Positions 11,766 through 22,487 of a stretch of 64,000 nt of DNA are shown here, piece after piece. The stretch's first letter is position 1, and every line of letters begins with the position of its first letter. Source of the DNA: Corythucha ciliata. Its lineage: Eukaryota; Arthropoda; Insecta; Hemiptera; Tingidae. The notes below the pieces were generated by a model that was not told the origin of the DNA, searched no databases, and was given only the letters and a program-made list of their open reading frames with translations. Where the stretch lies: NCBI GenBank assembly GCA_038030265.1, contig CM075941.1, forward strand, positions 44,144,164 to 44,208,163, given 5' to 3'. A program made the position numbers and the translations under genes.

Positions 11766-11985
11766 TTCTTCCCATCCTTGGCTTTATGCCGTGATGGGCG
11801 CGTTGCCAGGATGTGCCTGACTGACGGGCCGGGAAGTGACCCGGAACGTGCGAGTCACGGTTATTCTCGCCCCACTTCCCGTTAGCCGTGCCAGATGGTC
11901 AAAGCTGATACGTTACCTTATGGACCGCTTGGCTGTGGGGAATTTTACGGGTGGTAAAGTAGGGACGAGGAGTGATGCCCGAGTA
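11766..11985. other. GC-rich insertion interrupting the 17-bp repeat
   Basis: About 220 bp of GC-rich sequence stands between tandem units: the repeat ends at 'AAAAAGCTCTAACC' and resumes with 'ATGATCTAACCACGAAATAC'. No TIR or pol III box was recognised. It behaves like an insertion, but the type is unknown. Confidence 0.4.
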
Positions 11986-12202
11986 AAATGATCTAACCAC
12001 GAAATACACCACATCCTCAAGTTGCCTGAAGTTGGCCCGACACGTACAGTTAAAAAATATATGTCTGAAAGGTGAAAAAGAAAAAAATTGACTGATCAAA
12101 CGAATAGGGCGCGTGAGTTTCTTTAATTATTATTCTCACTTGATGTATTAGGCCAAGTTCACGCGCGTCTTCAATCCAAGAATAAAATTACTATTCGCCC
12201 AA

Positions 12203-12208
12203 TGTCTG

Positions 12209-12243
<35 letters not shown>
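12203..12243 (+). repeat. (TTA)n microsatellite
   Basis: An uninterrupted run of TTA/ATT triplets. Confidence 0.95.
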
Positions 12244-12940
12244 TAAAGAAATTTAGAGGAGAATCCGGGGCAAGTCTGGCCCTGGAGGCGGGACAACATT
12301 AGTCAAACCTGGACTGTCTTAGCCGCACACATATCGTATTTGAAAAGTTCAACAAACGAAAATTTCGGCTAAACAAACGTAAACAAACGGATGTGACATT
12401 TTTCGTTGAATTTAGTTCACATACATCCATTTACTGGCGAGCAGTGAGTTGTTTGAATCAAATTTGCACGTTTTCAAGCTTCTAACGGCCTATTTGATTT
12501 TTGACGCCCCCGCCCATTGCTTATGACTAAACCCACTAGCCCCCCCCCCCCACGGGTTTACAAGAACCGGTCCGGATTTTCCGGTACGATTCTTGCTTCT
12601 TCCTTCAGTTTAGATGGAGAAAGTACAAAGTTAAGGAGAAAGTTAATTAAAAAATAAAAAACCACCCTCCTCCTCGCTGCATCAAATGATGGGTGGGGGT
12701 GGGCATAGACAGGTGGGGCGGATGCGGTAACCCGCCCCCCTCTACCCCACACTCAGCTGTACCTACAATACACTTTCAAAAGAGAAGAAACAGTTAACTT
12801 CGTTAGATTACATAATCCGTAAGTCTCTCCATCTTTTTTTTTTTTCAAAAGAATACGACTCGCATTGACGTCAATATTTCGCGCAAAAATGGTCGACGCG
12901 GTAAGAAAATAACAAAATTCACTCATTTTCCACAAGTTGA
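12244..12940. other. Intergenic, no gene
   Basis: No supported coding sequence. It contains CAAACGAAAATTTCGGCTAAACAAACG near 12350-12380, related to the MITE-like family near 46 and 60 kb, plus a C-run (12541-12551). Confidence 0.4.
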
Positions 12941-12946
12941 AAATAA

Positions 12947-15850
12947 ATGACGTTCAAAACAGGAACTACAAAAACAATTCAGTCCCAGCTTATGGAATAA
13001 ACGACTACCGGCTCAAGTTATTTGCGATAAACACGTAGCAATTGTGACAGAAGGTAGGAAATACGCCCCATATATATATATTTTGCTTCTAATTTTGACG
13101 GTCTTTTCAGAGACTGTGAGGAATAAAAATGAAATTCCCGTGAAGGAAAACGTTAAATACGGGGGAAAGCCTGCGGAATTACTGGACATTTATGGCATTG
13201 ATCTTCCGAACGGTAACGAGACGGTCGAGGGTGGACATTTATAGACAAATTGACAGCTCTTTTTGTTGTATAGACGCCCCAATTTTTGTTTACATTCACG
13301 GTGGCTACTGGATGGAATTCGGTAAAGACATGTCCGGGTATCCGGCCAGGCCTTTGTATAACGCTGGTGTCAAGTGTGTCGTACCAGGCTACGACCTGGC
13401 GCCAAAAGGTTTTTTTATTAACCTTGGGTTGGGGAGGGGGTAGTTTAAGTGTTAATTTTTGTTGTTTTTTTTTCAAAGTTACCATCACGGAGATTGTTGG
13501 TCAAATCAGATCAATGGGGGAGTTCGTTTTGAAACTTGCCAGTTCAGGGAATTCAAGGTAGGAGGGCGGGGGGGGGGGTGAATTAGATTGCGGAAAACTT
13601 ACGTTTTGGTCTTAGGGGCGTTTGGTTCGGTGGAAGTTCGGCCGGTGCTCATCTTGCGGCGTGTTTTCTCTGCGAGGACTGGCTGTCAGGCCTCGAACCA
13701 AACTTACGGACGTTTTTTAAAGGCGTCGCTCTTATAACTGGCGTTTACGACTTGACGCCGTTGTTGAAAACAGAAGTGAACAACGTCGTTAAAATGTCTG
13801 AGTGAGTATACACAAAAAAAAAAAAGTATAAAATGTGTATTTTAGTGGAAAAAAACACGGTCAACCAAACTTGCCGCGTACAATCCGGGCGGTCAGAACC
13901 AACCCGAGTAGACCAACGAGGCATATGGTCGTCGCGGGGAGTACGCGCGCGTGTCCAGACCCGGAAATGTAGTCCGCTGTTTCAACCGCGTCGCGCATTT
14001 TACGAACTTTCGCTTCGATTCTGTTTAAATCTTTGCGAATTCGAGCCGACTGTGTTAAACAATCTTTTAGCGTGTCCTTAACGTCGACGTTGTCGGTCAA
14101 GTACGTTCGACAATAGAGCGTCGACAGGCTGAGAACGTGCAACTGTCGCGAAGCGTTGCACATAATTTGAACCAAATCTTTAAAAGTTAAATTTTCACCA
14201 GGGCGGACTAGTCGAACGCTGTCTTTTCCCCAGGGTTGAAGGTGAAACCGTTGAGCCATAGACGCTAGTTTTTTACGGTGAAAACTCAATTGAGTCGTCC
14301 CTGATTTCTCCCATTGCAACACGTCCCAAACCAGCAAATGTCCAAGTTGAACGTCTTGTTCGACGAATTTTGGTAGGAGCATCCGCAGGTTCGATGCGTT
14401 TAGAAGTCGAATTACTTCACTTCGGAAACCGTACAGCCTGATTAACAGAAATTTAGAATTCATCGTGATACGAACAAAATTTGCTTAAAATTCACCTATT
14501 TTTGCGAATGTCGGAACATTCCGACAGAAAATAATCCACTTGGCTCAATCTCTTCATTAACGCGTTAGTCTGTACGTCGTAATCGTCCGAATTGTCCCCA
14601 GTTGAAACCAATTCGGCGATCTCCTTCAAGTCCTTACAGAGAGCCACCTCTTCAGGCGTCTTACCAAAACGGTCGGTCGCCTCCAAGTTGGCTCCACGTT
14701 CTTTAAGCAACGCCACTATGTTTCTATGGCCTCCGTCGACGGCGAAAAAAATTGGCGTCCATCTGTCGCAGTTGGCCTTTTCCAAGTCAGCGCCTAATTC
14801 TAGCAGGGCTCGAACGATTTTTTCGTGGTTTTTCCAACAGGCACACATTAGTGGTGTGGTGTTTTCCCTGTTAGGGGAGGAGGGTTGCAAAATTAGCGGT
14901 TTTTTTTTTGGAAAGTGAGACAGTTTTTTGACTTACCAATCTGGGATGTCGAACTGTGCGCCACTTTGAACGAGCAAGTTGAAACACAGTAAGAGACTTT
15001 CTTCGTCTCGAGACTGTGACAAGCATAACTGAATGAGTACGGAACGAGACTCAAACTTATCATTCGAGTTGGCTCCAGCAGCCAAAAGTATTTTGATTAA
15101 TTCGACGTCACCTAAAAGCATCCACAAAAGAAAAAAAACATTTTGAGTTAAAATCACTGCCCCCCCCCCACTTTGTTAACACTCTTCTTTACCATTATAC
15201 GCGGCCCACATAATCGCCGTCCATTTCTCCTGTCCCTGACTCGTACAATGAACATTAGCTCCTTCCTCGAGTGCCTGGCGCAATCCCAAGGGGTCGCCAT
15301 TTTGAGCGGCGGCCAACAGTTGCTCGTCCGGCGTCAGTTTCACCACGGGCACCGTCGTCGGTTTTTTTCTCGGTCGATCGTCGTCCCCAAAATCGTAGAA
15401 CAAATCGTCGTCGTCGTCCAATTCATCGCTTGAGTATCCGCCGGGTCGCGCCATTATTAGTGGTTTTTTATTTTTGGGTCGTCGCACCCGTTGTTTTTCA
15501 GATCTGAAGCGAAAAAGAACAGTCCACAAAATAACGTTGGACGATTCAAAGACAAACGACTCGTTAGTGACGACTTTAAAATTTTAATCGCCGTCGCTGA
15601 GAATGACTCGCCGGCTTTTAAAAACCAAAGCGAGGCCTACTGTGACGTAAGTTCCTCCAGGCCCAAATATGGGGGGCTTTCATCGCTGTTTTCAACAATG
15701 TAAGTCCCACAATTTCAGGCGTTGATACAAAATGGAATGGAAGCGGATTACATGCTAATGCCAGAATTGGACCATTACAACATAATGGAAGCCCTCATGG
15801 ACTCAAACAGCGTTCTGACCAAAAAAATTGTTCTAGAAATGAGGTCATAA
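12947..15850 (+). CDS. AFMID: Kynurenine formamidase (arylformamidase)
   Basis: Exons read 12963..13053, 13111..13212, 13274..13408, 13479..13557, 13616..13801, 15502..15646 and 15719..15850, all with GT-AG introns and consistent phase (289 residues). The alpha/beta-hydrolase hydrolyses N-formylkynurenine to kynurenine in tryptophan breakdown. The first exon carries ELQKQFSPSLW, matching the family's E-L-x-K-Q-Y-S-P-S-x-W. HGGYW (about residues 73-77) forms the oxyanion hole. The nucleophile is the second Ser of GGSSAGAH (about 144), the acid is Asp of ENDSP (about 233) and the base is His of LDHYNI (about 265). The start is uncertain: ATG at 12947 is one base out of frame with the exon, so either one extra base lies at about 12950-12963 or an upstream exon exists. 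The 1.7-kb intron contains ASZ1 on the other strand. Confidence 0.93.
13861..15454 (-). CDS. ASZ1: ASZ1/GASZ: ankyrin, SAM and tail-anchored germline protein
   Basis: The CDS is complement(join(13861..14437, 14496..14867, 14937..15111, 15193..15454)), 461 residues (human about 475). All junctions keep frame. Order: an acidic N-terminus (SSDELDDDDDLFYDFG), about five ankyrin repeats (WTAIMWAAYNG, ELIKILLAAGANS, TTPLMCACWKNHEKIVRALL, WTPIFFAVDGGH, FGKTPEEVAL), a SAM-like helical domain (about residues 270-345), a helical segment and a C-terminal hydrophobic tail (about 435-456) followed by RGKFG. In animals GASZ anchors nuage/intermitochondrial cement on mitochondria and is needed for piRNA production and transposon silencing. 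Start chosen at 15454 (ATAATGG context); an in-frame Met codon at 15529 would run into the AFMID exon. The gene lies entirely inside an AFMID intron, antisense. Confidence 0.88.
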
Positions 15851-16400
15851 CTTTAAAGTGAGGCAAATATAGTCAACAATTAGGCAATTTTCTCGAAACC
15901 TATCGTTTTATTTTCCGCCTCCCCAGCCCCATTCCCAACGTCGATGACGGGTCTTGCGTAGGCAGTTGGCTGCTAATGTGATAATTAAGTGGTTAAATGA
16001 CTGTTTTGGAGTGGCTAGGCGGCCAATTCTCATTTTAACGTTACAACCCTCAACATCGATAGGGGCAGTGTATTGCCAATAAGGGCGAAGACGTAGGCAC
16101 TGAAGCACTGGACGTCGTGGTCACTCCGTAACAAGAGCGTTGGCTATTTATGCGATAAGTGACCGTCTAAGTGTGGTTGGGGGGGGGGCATTTCACATTA
16201 ATTTGAAAGTGCCTCAACTCGCCCGAGGAATACCACGGGTTGTCGACAGGGGACCTGTGCAAGAAGGCTAGTAAAGTACCCCCCTCCCCCTACCGGGGCT
16301 GCCGAAAGTTTCGTGATTCTTAGGGATAAGTAACTTAAAGTGAACCTAAAACCGTTCCTAATACGACCAAACGACCCCCCCGCCACCACCTTTCCCATCT
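15851..16400. other. Intergenic, no gene
   Basis: Downstream of AFMID. No supported frame. G- and C-runs at about 16178-16187 and 16280-16286. Nothing else recognised. Confidence 0.4.
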
Positions 16401-16439
16401 AGACATATTTACGTCCTTCCCTTCGGGTTATAATGCACC

Positions 16440-17067
16440 GCGATGCCTGGATCACAAGTTCGGGAACGGACAGGTCGAACGTCTGAATGCTACGCTTTGG
16501 AAGACAATAAACCAGACAACTCAAGCCTTGTGATTGGGAATTCGTCTTGGATGACTCTCTTCATGCTATCCGCTCGTTGTTGTGTACTTCCACGAACTGT
16601 ACTCCTTATGAACGATTTTTCAATCATGCAAGACGATCTGCTCATGGATGCACTCTACCGCAGTTTATCTCAAAAGAAACGTGAGGACTAGCAAGTAGGA
16701 GGATGCAGTTGAAGAAGCGGACCTGATCGAGGCAAATCCTCAGTACGCCATCGTGAGATGAAAAAATGGAACAGAATCTTCTGTTTCCCTGCGGCAGTTG
16801 GCACCCAAGAGAAATCAACTCTTCTCAAGCCCTAACCCAGAGGAAAGCAACCTATTTCAAAACAGCCGTGCGAGTTATAAAGAACAACTTTGGCAGGACC
16901 ATGATAGGGATATGCATCAGGAAGAAACGCCCGATGTAGAGAATGAGGAGCCAACGACCACAATCGACGCAGAAGCCTCTGTTGAGGGGGTAAATCCTAC
17001 GATACCAAGACATCCTAGGAACAGAAGACCCCCTTCATACCTAAATGACTACGAGACAAATTTTTGA
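16440..17067 (+). pseudogene. Ty3/gypsy-type integrase/pol C-terminal relic
   Basis: Conceptual reading gives NGQVERLNATLWKT (the integrase core region after the catalytic Glu), then in another frame LHAIRSLLCTSTNCTPYERF and FNHARRSAHG, the common C-terminal block of Ty3/gypsy pol. It continues, with stops and frameshifts, to VSLRQLAPKRNQ and a proline/acid-rich tail ending RHPRNRRPPSYL then NDYETNF and a stop. The purine tract AAAAGAGGGA at 17084-17093 could be a polypurine tract next to a decayed LTR. Several stops and frameshifts make this a dead copy. No gag, protease or RT was found. Confidence 0.7.
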
Positions 17068-17158
17068 CTGGTTGTTCCAAATTTAAAAGAGGGACAATGT
17101 CATGAATTTCATCCATATTTATTTAGTTTATTTATTGTTTCTTCTCTCAGTAGTCCAG

Positions 17159-19407
17159 TCAATTGGGGCTCTGGAAAGCCTGTTTCAGAACCCTAAAAAA
17201 TTGACGAGTGCGTGGGAAACCCATATTAAAAATGTCCAATGTGCTGACGTGATCGTTTAGCTTCATGGCGAGAGAGTCAAGAGAAAGAAAAAGACCGTAA
17301 TGCGTTCTGTGGCGACCAACAAACAGTACCTGATGCTGCCTCGGGTTCCGAGCGGGCTCGGCAATATTAATTTGGCAGAGCAATCCTGGCGCAAAGTAGA
17401 AGCCATTTAAAACCTTCCAAAGAAACCTAAGCCCATTAATAGTATTCTTGACCTCAAGAGACTTCAATCCACAATAACTTCTTGCATCTGCATAAGTCGT
17501 CCCAGGGTAACCCCGACTTGAACATGAGGTACTTCACTGCCTTGCGCTGTACCCTTTCCAGCACCATGACTTCAGAAACAATTCTCGGAAACCAAACTAT
17601 GGACGCACTAAGCACCAGACTCTGAACCACAGTGCGAATGGCAACAACATCGACGAAATCAGCAGTACTTCTTTTGAGAAACCCCAACGATCTAAATGCA
17701 CTCTTAATAACGTGCTCCAAATGGTCCTCAAAAGTCAGGCGACCGTCAAAAATGACTCCGACATCAGAAATCGCAGATTCAGCCTTGTGCAATAAAGATT
17801 CGCCCACTCTGTACGGATAGGACAATAGGTCTCTCTTCCGAGAGAAGGACACCAGCGAGCACTTTGCGATATTCAGCGACAAGCCATTTCATTTGGGGTA
17901 CACCAAGCATTAAATGACGAGATATCATCTTGCAGCAATGCACAATCTTCGTCAGAACTAACCTGAATGACAATTTGTATATCGTCGGCAAATAACAAGA
18001 ATTTACTGTGTTTGATAATTGCTGCAGCATCATTGACGAAAAAAAGAAAAAGAAGGGGCGAGCCCTGCGGGACTCCGGAAGACATTTCATAGCACCCGGA
18101 GAATGCCCCCCGAAACACCACTCTCATTCTCCGACCAGACTCAAGCCACCGAAGCAGATCACCACCCACGCCCAACTGGTCCAATTTACTCAGGAATAAG
18201 GTATGGTCTACCTTATCAAATTCCTTAGCTAAATCACCATAAAAGGAGTCAACCTGGAAACCGTGATCGAGGGAAGTTACAATATATTGTCGGTAGAGCA
18301 TCAGATTCGTTACAGTTGACCTTCCTGGGAAAAACCGTGCTGCTCATCAATGATGGCATCGCGGAAACTATAAAACTTTCATCCGTGACAATGGACTCCG
18401 TAACTTTAGGAATGGACGACAGTTTGCTGATCAGCCTGTAGTTTCTCACAGGAATCAGGGTGACGGTTGCCTCCTTCCACACATCGGGTACAACGCCTTC
18501 AGACATCGACATGCTGAATAACAAACTCAGTGGCTCAGCCAGCTCGTCCGCACACTTTTTGAGGAACAAAGGAGAGATGCCATCTGTACACGAACCCTTA
18601 CATTCATCGAGTCCCCTCAACTTATCAAGAACCCGGCCAACACTGAAATCAATGGAGGATCAATTTCTGAAGAATTCATAATGCTATTGTCATGACGAAG
18701 TACGCCGCGACTTGCGAGTGAGCTTTCAAACAGCTTCGCAAACTCGTCAGCTACGTCTGCATCACTTTGAAACTCTCTTCCATCCGAGTATAATTTAATA
18801 GGATAACCATTACTACTCTTTGATCGGACGAAGTTTCAGAATCCCTTCATATTTGAAGCAGCGAGCTACTCTGAATTCCTAACGAAACTAGAGAACCTTT
18901 AAAACACAGGTGCTGCAACACGGATTTCAGCGCCATATTTGGTCCCTCAGTCGTTAGGGTAAACAAAATATCATGAATGAAAAAATTGTCATCGTAACAG
19001 CAAACAAACGCGGAACGCGGTGGAAATAAATAAAAATATCCTACTTGTCAATGAGATCAGGTGATAATTATAATCATATGACGGACCAAGTATGGCGCAG
19101 ATTTGCGTGTTGCAGTACTCGTGTTTTATAGTGCCTTAACGAAACTACTGTAACATTGATTAACCTTTGACTTTGCCTGGGCTCTCAGATCAGAATAAAC
19201 ATTAAATGTCGAAGGGTGTCCTTTATACCTTTTATAGGCTTTATTATTTCTATTAATGAGATTATGAACGCCAAAATTGGGAACATGGAAGTATCGTGTG
19301 GTCCTCCACACAATTCCTGAATCATCAATCTCGCAGTCTTCATTCCTCAAACACCAAAATTTCCATAACCCTAAATCCAAATTCTGCGTCGCACAGCACA
19401 TAATCAA
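17159..19407 (-). pseudogene. Non-LTR (LINE) reverse transcriptase relic
   Basis: Minus-strand segments in shifting frames follow the order of a Jockey/CR1-like LINE ORF2. An endonuclease-RT linker (NRNNKAYKRYKGHPS, AQAKSKVNQCYSS; 19126-19407) is followed by RT domain pieces (FVRSKSSNGYPIKLYSDG near 18800; DGISPLFLKKCADELAEPL; LAKEFDKVDHTLFLSKLDQL; VPQGSPLLFLFFVND; LLFADDIQIV, the catalytic Tyr/Phe-Ala-Asp-Asp box; LNIAKCSLVSFSRKRD) and a C-terminal region ending at 17159. Stops, frameshifts and a small deletion after VPQGS show that it is inactive. The endonuclease domain itself is missing. Confidence 0.85.
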
Positions 19408-19551
19408 TAATCAACCCTCAGCCCACATCTACTAATCTTCAATTACCGACCCTTATCCATCAACGAATATAACCACCAATCGTCACTCAATTTTCAATCC
19501 TCCTTCAATCATTCGTCTTAGTTCTTTCGTACCAAAAAATCACACAGAAAA

Positions 19552-19968
19552 AGTTTTGTTCCGACAGCAGCCTGTCGGGAGAAGTGCATTTCATTCATGC
19601 CACAATCGAGTCAAACCTCATAAGTTAGAACGATATCAATCAATTATGAATGACATTTAGGCCGTGGTATAGAAAGTCAAAATCATAAAATCGTGTTTCT
19701 TTTTACCGCAGGCTCCTTTTTTGGCACCTTCTGAGGGGAATAAAATGATGAAAATGAAAAATGAAACAGAGTCGGTTTGGTTGCCTATACGATATGGGAA
19801 GGCGGACTCTTGTTAGAGGAGTTATTTGCAATTAAAATCTTTATTCCGGCCTAAATTTCATTCATAATTGATTGATATCGTTCTAACTTATGAGGTTTGA
19901 CTCGATTGTGGCATGAATGAAATGCACTTCTCCCGACAGGCTGCTGTCGGAACAAAACTTTTTTCAGA
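19552..19968. mobile_element. Foldback/MITE-like element with about 115-bp inverted arms
   Basis: The left arm (about 19556-19668) and right arm (about 19848-19964) are near-perfect inverted copies, sharing GTTTTGTTCCGACAGCAGCC, CGGGAGAAGTGCATTTCATT and ATAATTGATTGATATCG-type blocks. A spacer of about 180 bp has no coding potential. A clear target duplication was not found; outer bases are AAAAAG/CTTTTTT. The element lies 5' of the LINE relic. Confidence 0.8.
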
Positions 19969-20024
19969 TTACGTTAATTTTCAGATCAGTTACATTAGGT
20001 TAAATGTTATGTCACAATTTCACC

Positions 20025-20085
20025 ATTGCGGAGTGCCTGGGTTCGAATCCGAAACAATTTTTTTTTAAATTTTTTTTTTGTTCCT
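20025..20085 (+). ncRNA. tRNA-derived (SINE-like) fragment, pol III B box
   Basis: GGGTTCGAATCCGAAAC at 20039-20055 matches the pol III B-box consensus GGTTCGANTCC. It is followed by A/T homopolymers as in a SINE tail. No convincing A box or cloverleaf, so this is a fragment only. Confidence 0.35.
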
Positions 20086-20089
20086 CCCT

Positions 20090-20855
20090 TTTTGGCCCAC
20101 CTCGGAATTTTTTACTCAAGATTTATTAGGCTGTAGGAAAATTAAATAAAAGAGACGGCTCAAAATACAATGTCAATGAAATTTTTTGGTAATTGGGTGG
20201 TCCAGTAAGGCATAGCGTTAATTTAATAGCTCCCCTCCGCCGAGAACTCCCCTGCCATATCAACGGATTCGGTTCACTAGGGTCTCATACGAAAGCGCGT
20301 TCATTTTTCATTACTCGAGTCAATTTTGGGGGCAATTGCAGCAACAGCCGTGCGGTAGCGAATTTTCAACTAATTCAAACCCCTCTTTTACACCGTTCCC
20401 GTGGACCGATTCATCTGGATCACGAACTCGTCCGAGATATTAGCGCTATTGATTTTTAGACCAAATTTGGTTGCCCTAAGTCAAAAATTGCGTCCGTGAT
20501 CGTGCTAACAAAAAAGGGCCATATATATATATATATATAGCAAATCGAACCGACCTCGGATTCGTGTTCTAGGGGTTCTGAAACGTGAAAAAAAAGTATC
20601 ACAACCCATATGTGCGACCATCAGGGCGAGACCAATAGTGCATTTTTTGAATGAAATGCACTAAAAAATGTTACAAAATAGTCCAAAGTGAAGCACAATG
20701 AGTATACTTGGGTCGAAAAAATACGATTTTAGGACCTTCGACCATAACAACAATTTCGATAGGCTGTAGCCCGTTCCATATTCGTCGTGGAAAACTACTG
20801 TACGTACAAAAGTTGTAGGAAATTTAATGCTCAACAAGTTTTGTGAGTGAAGATT
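20090..20855. other. Non-coding, no gene
   Basis: No supported coding sequence. It contains an (AT)n run at 20521-20538 and otherwise unremarkable sequence. Confidence 0.4.
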
Positions 20856-21635
20856 TTCCTCGAAAGTAACTCATTTTCGGGATATTTATAAGAAACTAAA
20901 AGAAGTGGCCAAACATTCCGTTTTTTGGGGATTGTTAGCATTTTGTTTCTCGAACTCTTCTGACCTATAAATACAAGATGAGAAAAAAGAGGTTTGTTTT
21001 CGGCAACGTTGCAGTCAATTCGCATGGAAATTGTACTCGAAATCCGAACAAAATAGTTACAAAATTCCAGAACCAATTGTTTCGAAGTTAATATCAAAAA
21101 TAATACTATTCCGCTACGGGGAGAACATGGCTGGGAAATGATTTACCTTCAAAACAAATGTCATATTCGCGTTTTTCATACCAAGAAACAACTAGATTTA
21201 GATTACTATGTAATTCTGTGGCAAATTATTTTGGACGCAGTCACGCCAAGTCCTACTCCTCCCACAATTTTCTCTTATTCTCATTTTTTTTCGAGTAGGT
21301 ACAAATATTTGCAATTAAGATACAAGGGGCTCTCGCGGCTCTTTTTTGCAATTTCGACCGTCATTTTGTGCTACTGGTCCTTTTGCGCTAAAAACGACGA
21401 TTTTGGCTACAAAAAAAGTTTCATTTTTTCGGCAATATTGTGGTCAATTCACAAGAAAATTTCACGAGGAATCCGAAAAAAATATTTAAAAAATTCTGGA
21501 ATCACTTGTTTGAAACTTATATCTAAAAACGACATTTCGGTACAGGGAGTACATGTCCGATAAATAATGTTTTCTCAAAACAAAGGCCAGATTAGTGCTT
21601 CTCATACCAAGAAATAGCCAGGTTTTCATTTTCAT
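20856..21635 (+). repeat. Two diverged tandem copies, about 440 bp each
   Basis: The order of motifs at 20940-21195 (ATAAATACAAG, TTCGGCAACGTTGCAGTCAATTCGCATGG, ACAAAATTCCAG, CTACGGGGAGAACATG, TTTTTCATACCAAGAAACAA) recurs at about 21310-21620 (AATTAAGATACAAG, TCGGCAATATTGTGGTCAATTCACAAG, AAAAATTCTGG, GTACAGGGAGTACATG, TTCTCATACCAAGAAATAG). It is a decayed duplication with no open frame. Confidence 0.65.
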
Positions 21636-21934
21636 GCAATTCATCGAAAAAAAGCGACAGACCGACGGCATGCCGAAAACCACTTTTTTCAACATTTCTG
21701 AGGTTGTACATCAAGAATGTGAAGTCAGCTCGGACTCGATTTTTTTACTTCCATTCCCGTAGGGAACATGGAAGTAAAAGTATTGACCCCAGCGATCCCT
21801 GCAAACGCTCATTCGATACAGCACAAAACACTACACAAGATCATAAGACAAAGTTAGTTCTGCCCAAAATCTTGATACACATTATCTTCATATCACATCA
21901 AAGTATAGAGGGAAAACTTGGTTTTTCGAGTATT

Positions 21935-22310
21935 TTCGTTCGTAACTCAAAGAATACTGATAGTAGAGAAACGAGCTACCATGCATTTGATTCCACACCA
22001 AAACCTACTTCAGAAATGACATCCACGTCAACCGCATTACTAAACGTTGGACGTGAGGAATTTTTTTGGGAATATTTAAGCCAAAAACCAAGTTTTTTAG
22101 TACCAATTTTCGTCGTGACTCAAAAACTAATTGTCGCACGGACTTGGGGCCGACTTTTATCGACTCAGCCCACAACATTACATAGGATTAGACGCCTCGT
22201 TTGAGCATGTTTGTTTACCCTCTGTACAGCGATGAGTTGGCTACACCCCGAAGGATGTTTGCCACCCCACCCGTACCGTTGCAGATTCTTCGGTATACAT
22301 CAAAAGAATT
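21935..22310 (+). repeat. Dispersed repeat, inverted partner at 29165-29540
   Basis: Shares blocks with 29165-29540 in reverse orientation, for example GTCGCACGGACTTG, TAGGATTAGACGCC, GCGATGAGTTGGC, GGATGTTTGCCACCCC. This is probably the same unknown mobile element present twice, 7 kb apart. Confidence 0.75.
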
Positions 22311-22487
22311 TTTTTAAGCCTGAAACTGGGCCGAATTTCGCCGGCATTCTGAATTTAACAAGCTTTATTAACTATCATGCTTGATGTTCAGCCATTATTG
22401 AAAATTAATAATAAAATTATCATAATGGGCTAAAATCATGAGAGTGGACAATAAAGAAACAAATTTACTGTAAATAGTAATCATTGT

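Noticed and set aside
13044..13244. Non-ATG open frame through the AFMID exon 1 donor
   Set aside because: It reads through a 57-bp intron with clear GT-AG borders (13054-13110); the spliced reading matches the family.
15455..15529. Upstream in-frame Met of ASZ1 at 15529
   Set aside because: It would place 25 extra basic residues within the AFMID exon; the downstream ATG at 15454 has better context and gives the expected acidic N-terminus.
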